The notes below the pieces were generated by a model. That model did not search any database. It was not told the DNA's origin and worked only from the letters and a program-made list of their open reading frames with translations. Shown one piece after another: positions 29,101 through 39,376 of a stretch of 64,000 nucleotides of DNA. Made by a program: the position numbers and the translations under genes. The stretch is from the NCBI GenBank assembly GCA_016713645.1, contig JADJOU010000005.1:109976-173975 (forward strand). The letters are read 5' to 3'. Each line of letters starts with the position of its first letter. Within the stretch, counting starts at the first letter, position 1. The DNA is from Bacteroidota bacterium. GTDB taxonomy: Bacteria > Bacteroidota > Bacteroidia > Chitinophagales > JADJOU01.

Positions 29101-32100
29101 ACCATTCAAATTTATAATTTGGTGTGCCTCCCAATGGATTTGCAAAAGCTGCACCATCTGTTCCTTTAACATAAGATGCATCTCTCTTCGTCATGGTATT
29201 GGTCAATATAGTCGGCTCAAATAATATCGTGCTATCTTTCACTTTACATCCATTATTATCTGTCAAGGTCAGTTGATACTTGCCCGCTTTCAAAATCCAC
29301 TCACGCCATTTCCGACACATCCGGTACCAATTGCATTTCCAACAGGCCATCCAGAAGAATGCACATAATCCATGGTATAAGAAGGACCAGTACCACCTGT
29401 AAATGTCCAACTAATTCCACCAGAACTATCATTGAAACATTTTAGCATAATACTATCCGCTCTGAACGTTAGCTTTTGTGGCTCTTCTATATTAATTGTT
29501 CTAACTCCAATACATCCTGTGGTAGAATCTACAACAGTTACAGTATAATTTCCAGCTGCTAAACCTGTTCGATTCTTACTATTATTTGTTCCTACGGATA
29601 TCTGCCCAATCATAGCCAAACTTAGTCAATGGGAATGGATTTCCACCTGTAACTGAAGGAGTAATACTTCCTGTTCCATCTTGGAAACAAGTTAAATCCA
29701 CATTGGTTGTGTCTATTTGGAGTGTCAATATTTGAGGTGTCAACACATAACTTGCCGTACCCGTGCATCCTGAAGGATTAGTAACTGTGACAGAATAAGT
29801 GCCTGCAGCGATATTATTCAAACTATCCGTTGTAGGCGCGATAGGCAATCCATCTTTTCTCCAAACATAAGTATATGAAGAAGGGACGCCCGTTGGGACT
29901 GCTTTTAATTTCCCTGTTTGACTTGTACAATATGGTTGAGTCGCTGTAAAATTAATCGGAATTGTCGGTTGAAGCGTAACGACCACTGTATCAAATACGA
30001 CACATGATGCGCCAGTTCTCCAAATTCTAGCAGCAAAAACAGTTGTTGTATTGACAAACACGACACCATTTTTCGTATTTTTTTGTGGCGTCAATGTAGG
30101 GTTCGCTGGACTTGACGACCATAAAATTGAATCTGTAGGAATTACTTTGCCCCCCAATCTCAATCTGATATTTCCTGCGTTGCAAATAAATGTATCGTTG
30201 TTGATTGTCGGTTTAAATGTAGTATCTAAAGCAATCAAAACTGAACCATTGCCAATACAAGTATATCCACCTGATACTTCAGCAGTAAATGTTGCCTCTT
30301 TATTTACAATGACTGTTGGCGACTTCCCTGTATCTGGTGTTATTATATTGCCTGGCTCGCTGCTAGTCCACTTGATATTCAAACCACTGCTTTGTGCATT
30401 CCCATTGCAATAAGTAAATATCGCCTTTGGTTTTCTAATGCTGTATACTCTATTCGTCAAATCACAAGCATCTTGACCAGCTGCAGATGGAATATAGTAA
30501 GCCGTTTCTGTCGCTGGAGCAACTCCAGTAACCCACTCGTTATTTCTAGAGTAAGCGGAGTTTCTCATACAAATTTCCACTACGAGGTTATTCACCCCAT
30601 CCCAATCAAAGTTTCTATCCAAATCGAAAGTCTTCAATCCTACGGCTGATGTTATTGTCCTATTTTTCATATCAAACACATCTATCATCATCGTCTTCAC
30701 GTCTGCATCATTCCCTGCAGTAGTTCCAAACCGAATAACCAAATTATTGATTACGGTAGTACTCGCTAAAGATGCTAATTCAAAAGCAATCTTTTTAATT
30801 ACCCCACCTGTAAATCCTCCAGCATTGAGGTCTGCCTTTGTATAAATAATTCTGTGCTTAGAAGAAAAACTCAAATTATCTGGGCCGAATATGGATGGAT
30901 AACAATTTACACAACCTGTTAACGGAAACGTTGTATTAAATGTAGGCCTTGCTTCTGCAGTTATATCTGTTCCTTCACAAGCTAAGATACTCAATCCACT
31001 CAGCTTAGGCTTTACGTATAGCAATTTCAATTTTGTGGTATCACCTGCGCACACAAGGAGTCTATTTGCACTAACTGTTGGTGTTACCGCTGCCCCACCC
31101 ACATTTACTCTCAGTGTATCCTTTATAGTACATCCAAATTTTGAAGTCATATCGACAATATAATTTGTCGAAACACTTGGAATTGCAATAGGCGTTGTAC
31201 AAGTATCACAATTCTTCAAGGTACTTGAGCTTATCAAAGAACTACCAGGCGACCATTTTATATCGTACGGTGCTTGAGATGAATTCAAGATCAAACTCAG
31301 TGGCTTTTGCTCTTTCTGACAAATTGTATCCCCTTTAGGTGTCAGTGTATAGGTAAATTTGGGGACAAGAATTGCAAGGACGGTGTCCGAATTTTTACAA
31401 GAATTGCCTCCTCCAATTTGCAAGTTTGATTTTACAATATACCGCCTCGTACTATCTGGGCACAATTGCACCGTAGAGTAATTCACATTATATGCACATA
31501 TATTCTTATTCGGGGTCCAAACAAAAGTGTCTCCTCCATATACGTTTACAGTTGGTGGCAATCCGCCTTGACAATAATACACTGTATCTTTGTCTGCAAA
31601 AGTATTATCCTTAAAACATACTTTAACCGTGAGCGTATTCCTTATGTCAAATCCTTGAACACAATATCCTACGTTCCATGATAGATATCTACAACCCAAT
31701 TTTTTGATGGGCGTTTTATAGGTGAATTTCCCCCACAAAGTATCTCTCAAGCGCGCAGAATCTTTCTTCACTCTATAAGAATAATCATATCCGACTCCCA
31801 ATGGTCCTTGATCTAAGAAAAAGGCATCAACACCTTCCATCGTCGAATACAATTTTACATCGAGTGGTAAATCTTTTACTCTTGCTCTGAATTGAAATTC
31901 AAGTGGCTTTCCTGTAACACAGACGTCAACATTGACTGAATCTACCCAGTTTCCATTTTTCACTGAATCCTTTAGAATACCATCAAAATCAATTGGACTA
32001 CAAGCAACAACAATCGAGACTTGAACATCTCTCATCGTCATCCCTGCATATACCATTGAGTCTTTGCCATTAAATCCTTTCAATCTGCGATATTCAATTA

Positions 32101-32885
32101 CCCTGAATCCCATGATGGAAGTCTGCAGTTTTGTTGGAGTAAATTGAAATTGACCTGTAATTGGATTAAATTGAATGGAAGATTCCACCATATCATAAGG
32201 CTTTACATAAGAATAGGGCGGCTTGTAAATTACTTGTCCCCCTGAATTATCTCCATAAGGCGCATAAAGCGAGAACACGAGCGAATCTCCATCTGTATCT
32301 ATTGAATAGTGATTGTACTTAAATAATGTATTCAAACAAATAAAAGGGACTGGAGGATTTAAGAATTTAGATGAATTATTTCCTCTTTTTAAATCTGTAT
32401 TGATATGCGTCTCCAAGTGCCCCCCCACTGGCCCTGATTGATCAACAATGGCGGGGTCGATGGAGCCCGGTCCAGTATTGAAGTTTCTACAACATTCATC
32501 CCATGTAACACGCGCTATTCCGCATCCTGGAGGAAATTGTCCTATCCATTCGTATTCCCACATTTCCGTTCCTTTGATCGTCGCTCCTGGGTTTGTACAT
32601 CTCGTTTGCGGCTTTGGACTGCATAGCGGCGTCACCTCTTTCTTCCCGAGGAAAGTTGCATTTAAAACCATATTGGGGCAACCATTTGAGAAATTGACAT
32701 TCCATGCAGCATTCCCCGGGGTAATACCGCTACAGTCTCGATATAAAAACAATTTTATTCGATAAATTCTATTGATTGAATCCAATACCACATATTCAAT
32801 TCTCCGCCCATCACGTGCGTAGCAAAGCCTTCTCACAATTAGCGAAAGACAAGAACATTATCGCAGTAACAATTAATTTTTTCAT
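26166..32885 (-). pseudogene. Giant SprB-repeat surface protein with T9SS type B sorting domain, frame broken
   Basis: Reconstructed as one gene of about 2,240 codons. ATG 32885 opens a signal peptide (MKKLIVTAIMFLSFAN). Then ATHVMGGE with IEYVVLDSINRIYRIKLFLY and RDCSG is the typical N-terminal module of these proteins. Next come Ig-like and jelly-roll regions, about a dozen SprB repeats (VKCFGGSDGKATVTMANG; GTYTVSITDVNNC) and a CHU_C-type end (DIFVPSAFTPGNHDG, VYVFNRLGEKIFES-like, SVTLIR). The longest open piece is 29582-32836. Frame changes lie near 32855, 32806, 29600, 29300, 29100 and 27033, and an in-frame TGA is at 28630-28632. Such proteins are gliding or attachment adhesins delivered by T9SS with a PorP/SprF partner, which follows here. 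It could be intact in vivo if the shifts are errors. Confidence 0.8.
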
Positions 32886-33303
32886 GTTGACAATTATATA
32901 AAGGTTTAAAAATAATGCGTTTTGAACAATTGTTTATAATTTTTTTTTGACGATTTGCTCAAAACCCTTTTTCATAATACAAGAGTACAACCAATTTTGC
33001 TCTAAAAACAATACAATTTAATAGACAAATTACTTGAATAATCAACGAAAAAATGCAATCAAAATCTACAAGTGATTGTTTTTTAATTATTTACGATTTT
33101 ACAATCGCCTTGCCATTATTGAATATTTATTGGTCATATTCCCTTATATCCCGCTAAAACTTCTTCTTTTCAGTTCTTTTCAAATTGAAATCATTCACAA
33201 AAGCAATTTTTTAAAAACGCTCCCTCTATGAATTGCACAATAGTATTTGAACCTATAGACCTACTTTCCGATTAGAGTTTGATTTCTTATAATTTAAACG
33301 CAA
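32886..33303. other. Intergenic region upstream of giant gene 1
   Basis: 418 bp, very AT-rich, with homopolymer A/T runs. It must hold the promoter of the giant gene, read leftward, but no clean two-box match was found; TATTTTTA occurs on the minus strand about 35 bp before its ATG. No open frame or RNA gene was recognised. Confidence 0.5.
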
Positions 33304-34455
33304 TTATTTAAACTCGTATTGAATGAATAATTCTTCGAGATTTTGATAGATGAATGCGCGCTCAAGCCCGAATTGTTCTAGCGTATATTGATGGCGACTC
33401 TTGTATGACTTAGCGCGAGATACTGACTTTGCTAAGGATTCAGCATAAGCTGGAGTATATTCAATTTTAAATTGTGCATAGATTTTCATTACGGTCTCCA
33501 CGGGATGATCAATGAGTGTCTCATAATTAAATGAAATCAAACGCTTACTATCCATTTTCTTTTGCGCTTCAAAAAAATGCGCATAATTATACATGAGTAA
33601 ATGACCGAATTGCTTTGCATATTCAGAATTCATAGGAATTTCTGGACTGTGCACTTTCCATGAAACAGTGAACATGCTCACTCCAGAGGGAATCGCCTCA
33701 AAGGGGTTTCTAACTGGATAGATAATTTGCGCATCTGGAAAAATTTCAAGTAAAATCCCCAAACGACCACTTGAAAATACATTCTTGTTTAACAGCGTCT
33801 TATTCATTCCTTCTGCATAATAAAACCGCTTAATTGTCGACAAGTAATATGCTTTCACCTTCTCTTTAACAGAACTGTCTGCATGATCTAAAATCTCCAA
33901 AATACGGTCTTTCGAAATGAATGGGGAAAGCAATACCAAAGCTGGAGTGAGCATCATAAACGTAAAATACCCCTCATCTTCCTCAGCCATATTCAAGCCC
34001 ATGGGATGTATATCCTTCCATCCACTGAATATAAATTCATCCAATTTCCCAACTAGTCGTTTAAACGGACTACCCATCTTTTGATCCACTCGCGAAAATA
34101 CTTGCATCAATTTCAACAATACCACTGATGGCAAAAGCGTATGATAAAGCAGAGGATAAGTATATCGATCCTCATCTAGTGTCAATAATCGATGAAGATA
34201 TGTTGTGCCTGAGCGCGGATTTGAAATAATAAATAGGGGCTTAACAATTTTTACTTTTCGATAATTCCAAAATAAAACCTCATCCAATATTCTGAAAAAC
34301 GTGAGAAAAATGACATATCCAATTAAGATAAAAAGCGAAGGAATTGTAAATAGTATCCTTCTCCAACTGGGGTGTTTAATGCAATTATAGTAAACCACTA
34401 AACCCAACAAATGAAAATTTACATAAACAATCTCGTACATAATTGGCAATTGCAA
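33304..34455 (-). CDS. Membrane-anchored sulfotransferase-family protein
   Basis: A 383-residue protein. Two hydrophobic segments lie in the first 65 residues (VNFHLLGLVVYYNC; ILFTIPSLFILIGYVIFLTF). A PAPS-dependent sulfotransferase domain follows: the 5'-phosphosulfate loop PLFIISNPRSGTTYLHRLL and the 3'-phosphate region IIYPVRNPFEAIPSGVSMF. The acceptor is unknown; carbohydrate or lipid on the cytoplasmic membrane face is plausible. It is last of a three-gene unit with an NTF2-like protein and a rhomboid protease (gaps of 11 and 9 bp). No sulfate-activation genes are nearby. Confidence 0.85.
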   Translation of the reverse strand: MQLPIMYEIVYVNFHLLGLVVYYNCIKHPSWRRILFTIPSLFILIGYVIFLTFFRILDEVLFWNYRKVKIVKPLFIISNPRSGTTYLHRLLTLDEDRYTYPLLYHTLLPSVVLLKLMQVFSRVDQKMGSPFKRLVGKLDEFIFSGWKDIHPMGLNMAEEDEGYFTFMMLTPALVLLSPFISKDRILEILDHADSSVKEKVKAYYLSTIKRFYYAEGMNKTLLNKNVFSSGRLGILLEIFPDAQIIYPVRNPFEAIPSGVSMFTVSWKVHSPEIPMNSEYAKQFGHLLMYNYAHFFEAQKKMDSKRLISFNYETLIDHPVETVMKIYAQFKIEYTPAYAESLAKSVSRAKSYKSRHQYTLEQFGLERAFIYQNLEELFIQYEFK

Positions 34456-34466
34456 AAGGCGAATAT

Positions 34467-34874
34467 CTATATTTTAGTGGACTGCCAAGCGACTAATTTC
34501 CATTGTTTTCGTTTGATATATACATCCGTATAGCGCAATAAAACATCAAATTCCTTTCCTTTCAACTTCCCTTTAACTTTCACAATTCCCGTGATAATTG
34601 CTGTTTTCCCCTTCTGCACGATCTTCTGCTCTACTAATTCCATTGACTCATACCTAATTTTCTCTGTCCAAACTGCCAGAATAAAATCGCACTTATTCTC
34701 TACTAAGCCGTTTGAATGAGTATAGACTAAATCATCATCTAAAAGTACATTCAATGAAACCGTATCCATTTCCATCATTGCTTTAAAACGCCTTTTCTCG
34801 ATAGCTGCTAAAGATTCTCTGGAGAAACCTTGACAAATAAATGCCATAAATAAAATTAGTACGCATGTCTTCAT
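34467..34874 (-). CDS. Exported NTF2/SnoaL-like (DUF4440) protein
   Basis: A 135-residue protein with a signal peptide (MKTCVLILFMAFICQGFS). The mature domain fits the DUF4440 fold of the NTF2-like superfamily: the start helix LAAIEKRRFKAMMEMD, LLDDDLVYTHSNGLV, IVKVKGKLKGKEFDVLLRYT and the end WKLVAWQSTKI. These are small ligand-binding or enzyme-like barrels. It lies between the rhomboid and sulfotransferase genes in one probable operon. No substrate can be named. Confidence 0.78.
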   Translation of the reverse strand: MKTCVLILFMAFICQGFSRESLAAIEKRRFKAMMEMDTVSLNVLLDDDLVYTHSNGLVENKCDFILAVWTEKIRYESMELVEQKIVQKGKTAIITGIVKVKGKLKGKEFDVLLRYTDVYIKRKQWKLVAWQSTKI

Positions 34875-34883
34875 TATCGAAAA

Positions 34884-35783
34884 TTATTTGTGATCATGAC
34901 TTTGTGACGCTAAAAAATCGCGCTCTGTTTTCGTCAAACTCTCAAACCCAGAGCGATTGATTTTATCCAATATTCTATTCAATTCATCTTGTGCATCAAA
35001 AAAATATGAATCGCTTTCAGCCTCCGTATCCCCTGCTTGCCGCACGACCTTCAACTTTGATTTAGGCGCAGTCATTCGATCAAACCAAGCCACAGAGCGA
35101 TCTATCACATTCACCATCCAACCCAACAAATCAAATCCTCCCTGGAAGAATTTGACATATAAAAATCCAAATAAAATTCCTGCAAGATGTGATATATGAC
35201 CTCCATGATTTTCAAAGGGCAAACTGCTCATAAAAATTAATACATAAAACAAGGTGACATACAAAATTTTAATAGTAAATACCCCAAAAATCGAGACCTG
35301 AAAATGTGGTGAAAAAGTCGTCGCTGCTACCAATATAGCAATTACACTTGCTGAAGCGCCCAACAAGTATTGAGTCTGGTTTTGTTCAGCTAAAATGGGT
35401 AAAAAGTGATAGGCTAAAATTGTCACCAATCCAGCAAATATCCCACTCATCAAATACAAAGGCAATATGCGCTTCTCCGTTTGAAAAACCGTGAAGAGCG
35501 GAGCAAATACAAATAGCGAGAGCATATTGAAAAAAATATGACTTATGCCATCTGTCGCATGCATGAATTGATAGGTCAGCAAAGTATATGGCTTCAAAAC
35601 AAAGGCCTTCGCCAACAAGGGCAGATATAAGTTTTGTATCCCCGCTTGAAATAACTCTCTTAAATGGACTGTCCAAAAAATCAATTGAAGAATTGATTGC
35701 AAAACAAAAATCAATAAATTAAAAAGAATGATTTTATGAACAATCGTACATTGACGATAAAAAATATAAAACTGCTTAAACAT
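34884..35783 (-). CDS. Rhomboid-family intramembrane serine protease
   Basis: A 299-residue polytopic protein with six membrane helices and a C-terminal cytoplasmic tail. Rhomboid features are HIFFNMLSLFVFAP (helix 2 His/Asn), the serine motif LLGASASVIAI and the catalytic His in GGHISHLAGILFGFLYV. The active-site motif is GASA, not GASG, a variant I believe is usual in Bacteroidota. It is the first gene of an operon with an NTF2-like protein and a sulfotransferase. The substrate is unknown. Confidence 0.9.
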   Translation of the reverse strand: MFKQFYIFYRQCTIVHKIILFNLLIFVLQSILQLIFWTVHLRELFQAGIQNLYLPLLAKAFVLKPYTLLTYQFMHATDGISHIFFNMLSLFVFAPLFTVFQTEKRILPLYLMSGIFAGLVTILAYHFLPILAEQNQTQYLLGASASVIAILVAATTFSPHFQVSIFGVFTIKILYVTLFYVLIFMSSLPFENHGGHISHLAGILFGFLYVKFFQGGFDLLGWMVNVIDRSVAWFDRMTAPKSKLKVVRQAGDTEAESDSYFFDAQDELNRILDKINRSGFESLTKTERDFLASQSHDHK

Positions 35784-35873
35784 GTATGAGAGACCAAATA
35801 ATATGCAAATTTACAGAATTAAAACTGCCCAAAAATTTCTTTATCGCAATTCAACTCTATATATTTAACCCCG

Positions 35874-36410
35874 ATGAATTCCTTCATATCAATCAGCAAA
35901 TATAAATCTCCGCTTGGCTCTCTCTTAATAGGGTCATTCGAAGATAAAATATGTCTATGTGATTGGGAACATCGGAAGATGCGCGCAGCGATAGATGATC
36001 GAATTCAAAGAAAAATTGGATTCCCCTATCAATATCAAAATGAGGCAATCATAGAAAAGACAATCTCTCAATTAGAAGAATACTTTGCGCGAGAGAGAAC
36101 AAATTTTTCCATTCCGATTTCGCTAATAGGAACTGAATTTCAGCAGCGCGTTTGGAATGAACTTTTAACGATTGAATACGGAAAAACAATTTCATATTTA
36201 GAACTTGCCAATCGCTTAAACCAAAAACTAGCTATTCGCGCAATAGCAGCTGCAAATGGTGCCAACGCGATTTCCATCCTCATTCCTTGCCACAGAATTA
36301 TCGGCAGCGATGGCTCATTCGTTGGTTATGCGGGTGGAATTCCAGCAAAGAAAAAACTATTAGAAATAGAAGGTTCAAATGCACAAAGAGAATTATTTGA
36401 TTACCAATGA
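35874..36410 (+). CDS. ogt: Methylated-DNA-protein-cysteine methyltransferase
   Basis: Suicide DNA-repair protein that moves an alkyl group from O6-alkylguanine to its own cysteine. The 178 residues show the DNA-binding helix EFQQRVWNELLTIEYGKTIS, the arginine-finger segment IRAIAAANGANAISILIPCH and the acceptor Cys139 in PCHR, with GYAGGIPAKKKLLEIEG after it. There is no AraC-like Ada domain, so it is the Ogt form. Its 3' end overlaps the converging oxidoreductase gene by 10 bp. It is divergent from the rhomboid operon. Confidence 0.95.
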   Translation: MNSFISISKYKSPLGSLLIGSFEDKICLCDWEHRKMRAAIDDRIQRKIGFPYQYQNEAIIEKTISQLEEYFARERTNFSIPISLIGTEFQQRVWNELLTIEYGKTISYLELANRLNQKLAIRAIAAANGANAISILIPCHRIIGSDGSFVGYAGGIPAKKKLLEIEGSNAQRELFDYQ

Positions 36411-37420
36411 ATCGCCAATTTGCCCATGGTACTTCTGTTTTCTAACATAGCATGTGCTTCCGCCAATTGATCTACCCCATATATACTTCCTGGGATGAGT
36501 TGAATTTTTTTATTGTTGTATAAAGACACAACTTCCGTCATGCAGCGCTGAATGATACTTGGCTTGTTGTCTGCAATCCTCAGCATATTCACGCCTAATA
36601 TTGATTTAGAACTCATCATAAATTCCGCAGGATGATAAATTCCAAACTGCAATGCATTTTTAAGCACAATCAGTTTATTAGTGCTCTCGGATAATTTCGA
36701 AGCGCCATACATCACCAATCTACCGCCAGCATTCAGCATTTTATACCCTTTGCCTATATTATCCCCTGCAATGGAATCAAATACAACATCCACTTTCTTA
36801 TGCAATCCCAATTCTTTGATTCGATCGACATAGTTCTCCGTCCTATAATTAATGGGATAATCCACGCCCATCTTTTTGAGCATTTCAATTTTTTGATCTG
36901 ATCCTGCGGTTGCAATTACTTTACATCCCTTTAATTTGCACAATTGAACAATGCCATTCCCCACGCCGCCTGCAGCTGCATGTACCAATACTAAATCTCC
37001 TTCAAACAAATTTACCGCTTCATATGCCGCATAATAAGCAGTTGATAATTGCGTTGCCAACGCAGCGCCATCTGCAATATTTACATCATCACCTATGCTA
37101 GAAACAACGCGAGCATCTGCTACTGCATATTCGGCATATCCGCCAAAGCGCGTCAATCCGAGCACGCGATCCCCTTCTTTTAAATGGCCAACGTCCTTTC
37201 CCACTTTTTCAATACGGCCAACTACATCATAACCCAATACGGTTGGCAATTTTGGACAATCGTCATACAAACCCAATCTCGCCATCACATCTGCGTAATT
37301 CAATCCAAATCCCTCTACTTTTATGAGCACTTCGCCCCCACTTGGTTCTGGTTTTGGAACCTCGCGCATTTCAAATGCCTCAGTAGATTTTCCGAATTTC
37401 TTTAAAAAAATTGCTTTCAT
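36401..37420 (-). CDS. Zinc-free medium-chain dehydrogenase, quinone-reductase-like
   Basis: A 339-residue NADPH-dependent reductase of the MDR superfamily. The N-terminal GroES-like domain is MKAIFLKKFGKSTEAFEMRE to GLNYADVMARLGLYDDCPKL. The Rossmann domain has VLVHAAAGGVGNGIVQLCKL, the quinone-oxidoreductase signature. No zinc-ligand cysteine set is present. It resembles the VAT-1/quinone-reductase group that reduces quinones or enals. It lies about 36 bp downstream of the CCG Fe-S protein in the same direction. Confidence 0.88.
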   Translation of the reverse strand: MKAIFLKKFGKSTEAFEMREVPKPEPSGGEVLIKVEGFGLNYADVMARLGLYDDCPKLPTVLGYDVVGRIEKVGKDVGHLKEGDRVLGLTRFGGYAEYAVADARVVSSIGDDVNIADGAALATQLSTAYYAAYEAVNLFEGDLVLVHAAAGGVGNGIVQLCKLKGCKVIATAGSDQKIEMLKKMGVDYPINYRTENYVDRIKELGLHKKVDVVFDSIAGDNIGKGYKMLNAGGRLVMYGASKLSESTNKLIVLKNALQFGIYHPAEFMMSSKSILGVNMLRIADNKPSIIQRCMTEVVSLYNNKKIQLIPGSIYGVDQLAEAHAMLENRSTMGKLAIHW

Positions 37421-37456
37421 TATTTTGAATTAAACACTGCAAAATCCATTCTCCTC

Positions 37457-38239
37457 TTAACTAATTTGCTGAAGCAATAATTCTGCTAAATCAAACACTT
37501 TTACTTCTTTCTCCGCTGACTTCACCCCATCTTGCATCATGGTCATGCAAAACGGACACGCCGCCGCAACTATTTCTGCTTTTGTTTCAAGCGCTTCATT
37601 GGCTCTTTTGGTATTAATCCTCATAGTGCCAGGCTCATCTTCTTTAAACATCTGCGCACCTCCTGCACCGCAGCAGAGTCCATTCTTGCGACAACTTTTC
37701 ATCTCCACCAATTCAGCATCCAATGCTTCCAATACTTTTCTCGGTGCTTCGTAAATATCATTGGCCCTGCCGAGATAGCATGAATCGTGATAGGTGATTC
37801 TCCTACCCTTAAACTCAGAGGCGTCAGTCAATTTTATTTTATTGGATTCTATTAATTCTTGCAGATACTCCGCATGATGAACCACTTCGTAGTTGCCCCC
37901 CAATTCTGGATATTCATTTTTCAAAATATTGAAGCAATGCGGACATGTAGTCACAATTTTTTTCACGGCATACATATTCATCACCTCGATATTTTGCAAT
38001 GCCATCATCTGAAATACAAATTCATTCCCTGCGCGCTTCGCTGGGTCACCCGTGCAAGATTCCTCGCTGCCCAAAATGGCATATTGTATCCCGACTTTAT
38101 TCAAAATACGCGCAAATGCTTTGGTCACTTTTTTTGCTCTTTCGTCAAAACTGCCAGCGCAACCCACCCAAAATAAAATTTCTGGTGTCTGACCTGCCGC
38201 CTGCATCTCTGCCATTGTCCTTATTTTCAATTCCATCAA
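37457..38239 (-). CDS. CCG-domain (Fe-S)-binding protein, LldE/HdrB type
   Basis: A 260-residue electron-transfer subunit with two cysteine-rich CCG domains that bind iron-sulfur clusters, as in glycolate/lactate oxidase Fe-S subunits and HdrB. Visible cysteine sets are LFWVGCAGSFDERA with ESCTGDPAKRAGNE and TTCPHCFN, then YHDSCYLGRAN with GLCCGAGGAQMF and ACPFCMTMM. Bacteroidota usually encode a ferredoxin-type partner of about 440 residues beside it. None is here: the neighbour is divergent aroQ. It may exchange electrons with the Etf flavoproteins encoded 6 kb away. Confidence 0.85.
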   Translation of the reverse strand: MMELKIRTMAEMQAAGQTPEILFWVGCAGSFDERAKKVTKAFARILNKVGIQYAILGSEESCTGDPAKRAGNEFVFQMMALQNIEVMNMYAVKKIVTTCPHCFNILKNEYPELGGNYEVVHHAEYLQELIESNKIKLTDASEFKGRRITYHDSCYLGRANDIYEAPRKVLEALDAELVEMKSCRKNGLCCGAGGAQMFKEDEPGTMRINTKRANEALETKAEIVAAACPFCMTMMQDGVKSAEKEVKVFDLAELLLQQIS

Positions 38240-38251
38240 TCAAAGAAAATT

Positions 38252-38282
38252 TTTGTGAAATTAATAGATTAGATTATACTTA
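38252..38282 (+). promoter_or_regulatory. Possible promoter for aroQ
   Basis: TTTG at 38252-38255, 19 bases, then TATACTTA at 38275-38282. The upstream box is perfect and the downstream box weak. About 24 bp separate it from ATG 38306. Confidence 0.3.
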
Positions 38283-38305
38283 CAAAATTAATTTCCCTTT
38301 CCTAT

Positions 38306-38728
38306 ATGATAAAAATCATGATTATCAATGGCCCGAACCTCAATCTGCTTGGCACTAGAGAGACGAATATCTATGGAGACCAGACATTTGAAGATTTTCT
38401 AGAAGATTTAAAAGAAGGCTATTTTGATTTTTCCATTGCCTATTTTCAAAGCAATCACGAAGGAGAAATTATCGACAAATTACAAGAGGCAGAAAAGAAA
38501 AACTACAAGGGAATTATCCTGAATGCAGGAGGATTTACGCATACTTCCGTCGCTATACGCGATTGTGTTGCAGCCATCAAAACCCCTGTAATTGAAGTTC
38601 ATATTTCCAATATTTATGCTCGAGAAGAATTTAGGCATAAATCGCTCTTATCAGGCGTTTGTAAAGGAATCATTGCAGGCTTTGGATTGGAGAGTTATGC
38701 ACTCGCCTTGGATAGTTTCGCAGAATAA
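38306..38728 (+). CDS. aroQ: Type II 3-dehydroquinate dehydratase
   Basis: Third step of the shikimate pathway, as a dodecameric cytosolic enzyme. The 140 residues show IMIINGPNLNLLGTRETNIYG (the catalytic Tyr loop), FQSNHEGEIIDKLQEA, ILNAGGFTHTSVAIRD and the active-site His in VEVHISNIYAREEFRHKS. Length is standard. It converges with a PAP2-like gene 2 bp away. Confidence 0.96.
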   Translation: MIKIMIINGPNLNLLGTRETNIYGDQTFEDFLEDLKEGYFDFSIAYFQSNHEGEIIDKLQEAEKKNYKGIILNAGGFTHTSVAIRDCVAAIKTPVIEVHISNIYAREEFRHKSLLSGVCKGIIAGFGLESYALALDSFAE

Positions 38729-38730
38729 AA

Positions 38731-39366
38731 CTACGCTGTAATGTAATATTTATAGGCGAGGTATTGCCCCAACATACCGCTGGCGAGTCCTGCGATGACT
38801 TCACGCGGTGTATGTGCTTCCAAAATAATTCTGCTGGCACTGATGATCCCCATAATGATGATGCTTAAAGCGACAACCCAATACGACGATTGTGTTGCAT
38901 AAAATGAGGCGATAATACAGAATGCAAAAAATCCGCCCACGCCATTTGAATGCAAACTCACTTTGAGAAAATTATTTGCAAAAAATGAGATACACAAACT
39001 GAGTGTCGCCCCTAAAAGCGATCCAACGATTAGCACTTGGTCAATAAACAGCGATCCAACCCTTGGCTTAAAACACAAAAAGGCCGCTAAATAAAAGAAC
39101 AGCGCCACCAAATAGGGAATAATCCGCTGTTTCTTATCTCTTACATCTAAATCATCGATCATCTCCAATTTATGCATCATGATGTAGATAATGGAAGGGA
39201 AGAGACAAGTCAAGGCAAACAAAATCATCAGCGACAATTTCAACTTTCTCTCTGGATAAGTATTGAATTCCTCCGGACATAAGATCATGGCCGTATAGAA
39301 ACAGAAAGTTGGAATCAATAATGGATGGAATACGTAGGAAAAAAAATTGGCAATACTTCTTAGCAT
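38731..39366 (-). CDS. PAP2-like integral membrane protein
   Basis: A 211-residue protein of about six hydrophobic helices. VSLHSNGVGG and SRIILEAHTPREVIAGLASG correspond to the second and third phosphatase motifs of the PAP2 superfamily (SGH and SRx5H type); the first motif (KRIIP in RDKKQRIIPYL) is partial. It may act on lipid phosphates such as undecaprenyl pyrophosphate. The canonical SGH is SLH here, so activity is uncertain. It starts about 10 bp after rpoN ends and is probably co-transcribed with it. Confidence 0.7.
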   Translation of the reverse strand: MLRSIANFFSYVFHPLLIPTFCFYTAMILCPEEFNTYPERKLKLSLMILFALTCLFPSIIYIMMHKLEMIDDLDVRDKKQRIIPYLVALFFYLAAFLCFKPRVGSLFIDQVLIVGSLLGATLSLCISFFANNFLKVSLHSNGVGGFFAFCIIASFYATQSSYWVVALSIIIMGIISASRIILEAHTPREVIAGLASGMLGQYLAYKYYITA

Positions 39367-39376
39367 TTGGATTGGT

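Noticed and set aside
30051..30413. Plus-strand frames opposite giant gene 1
   Set aside because: They are antisense shadows of SprB and Ig-like coding sequence, with no start signals or recognisable domains.
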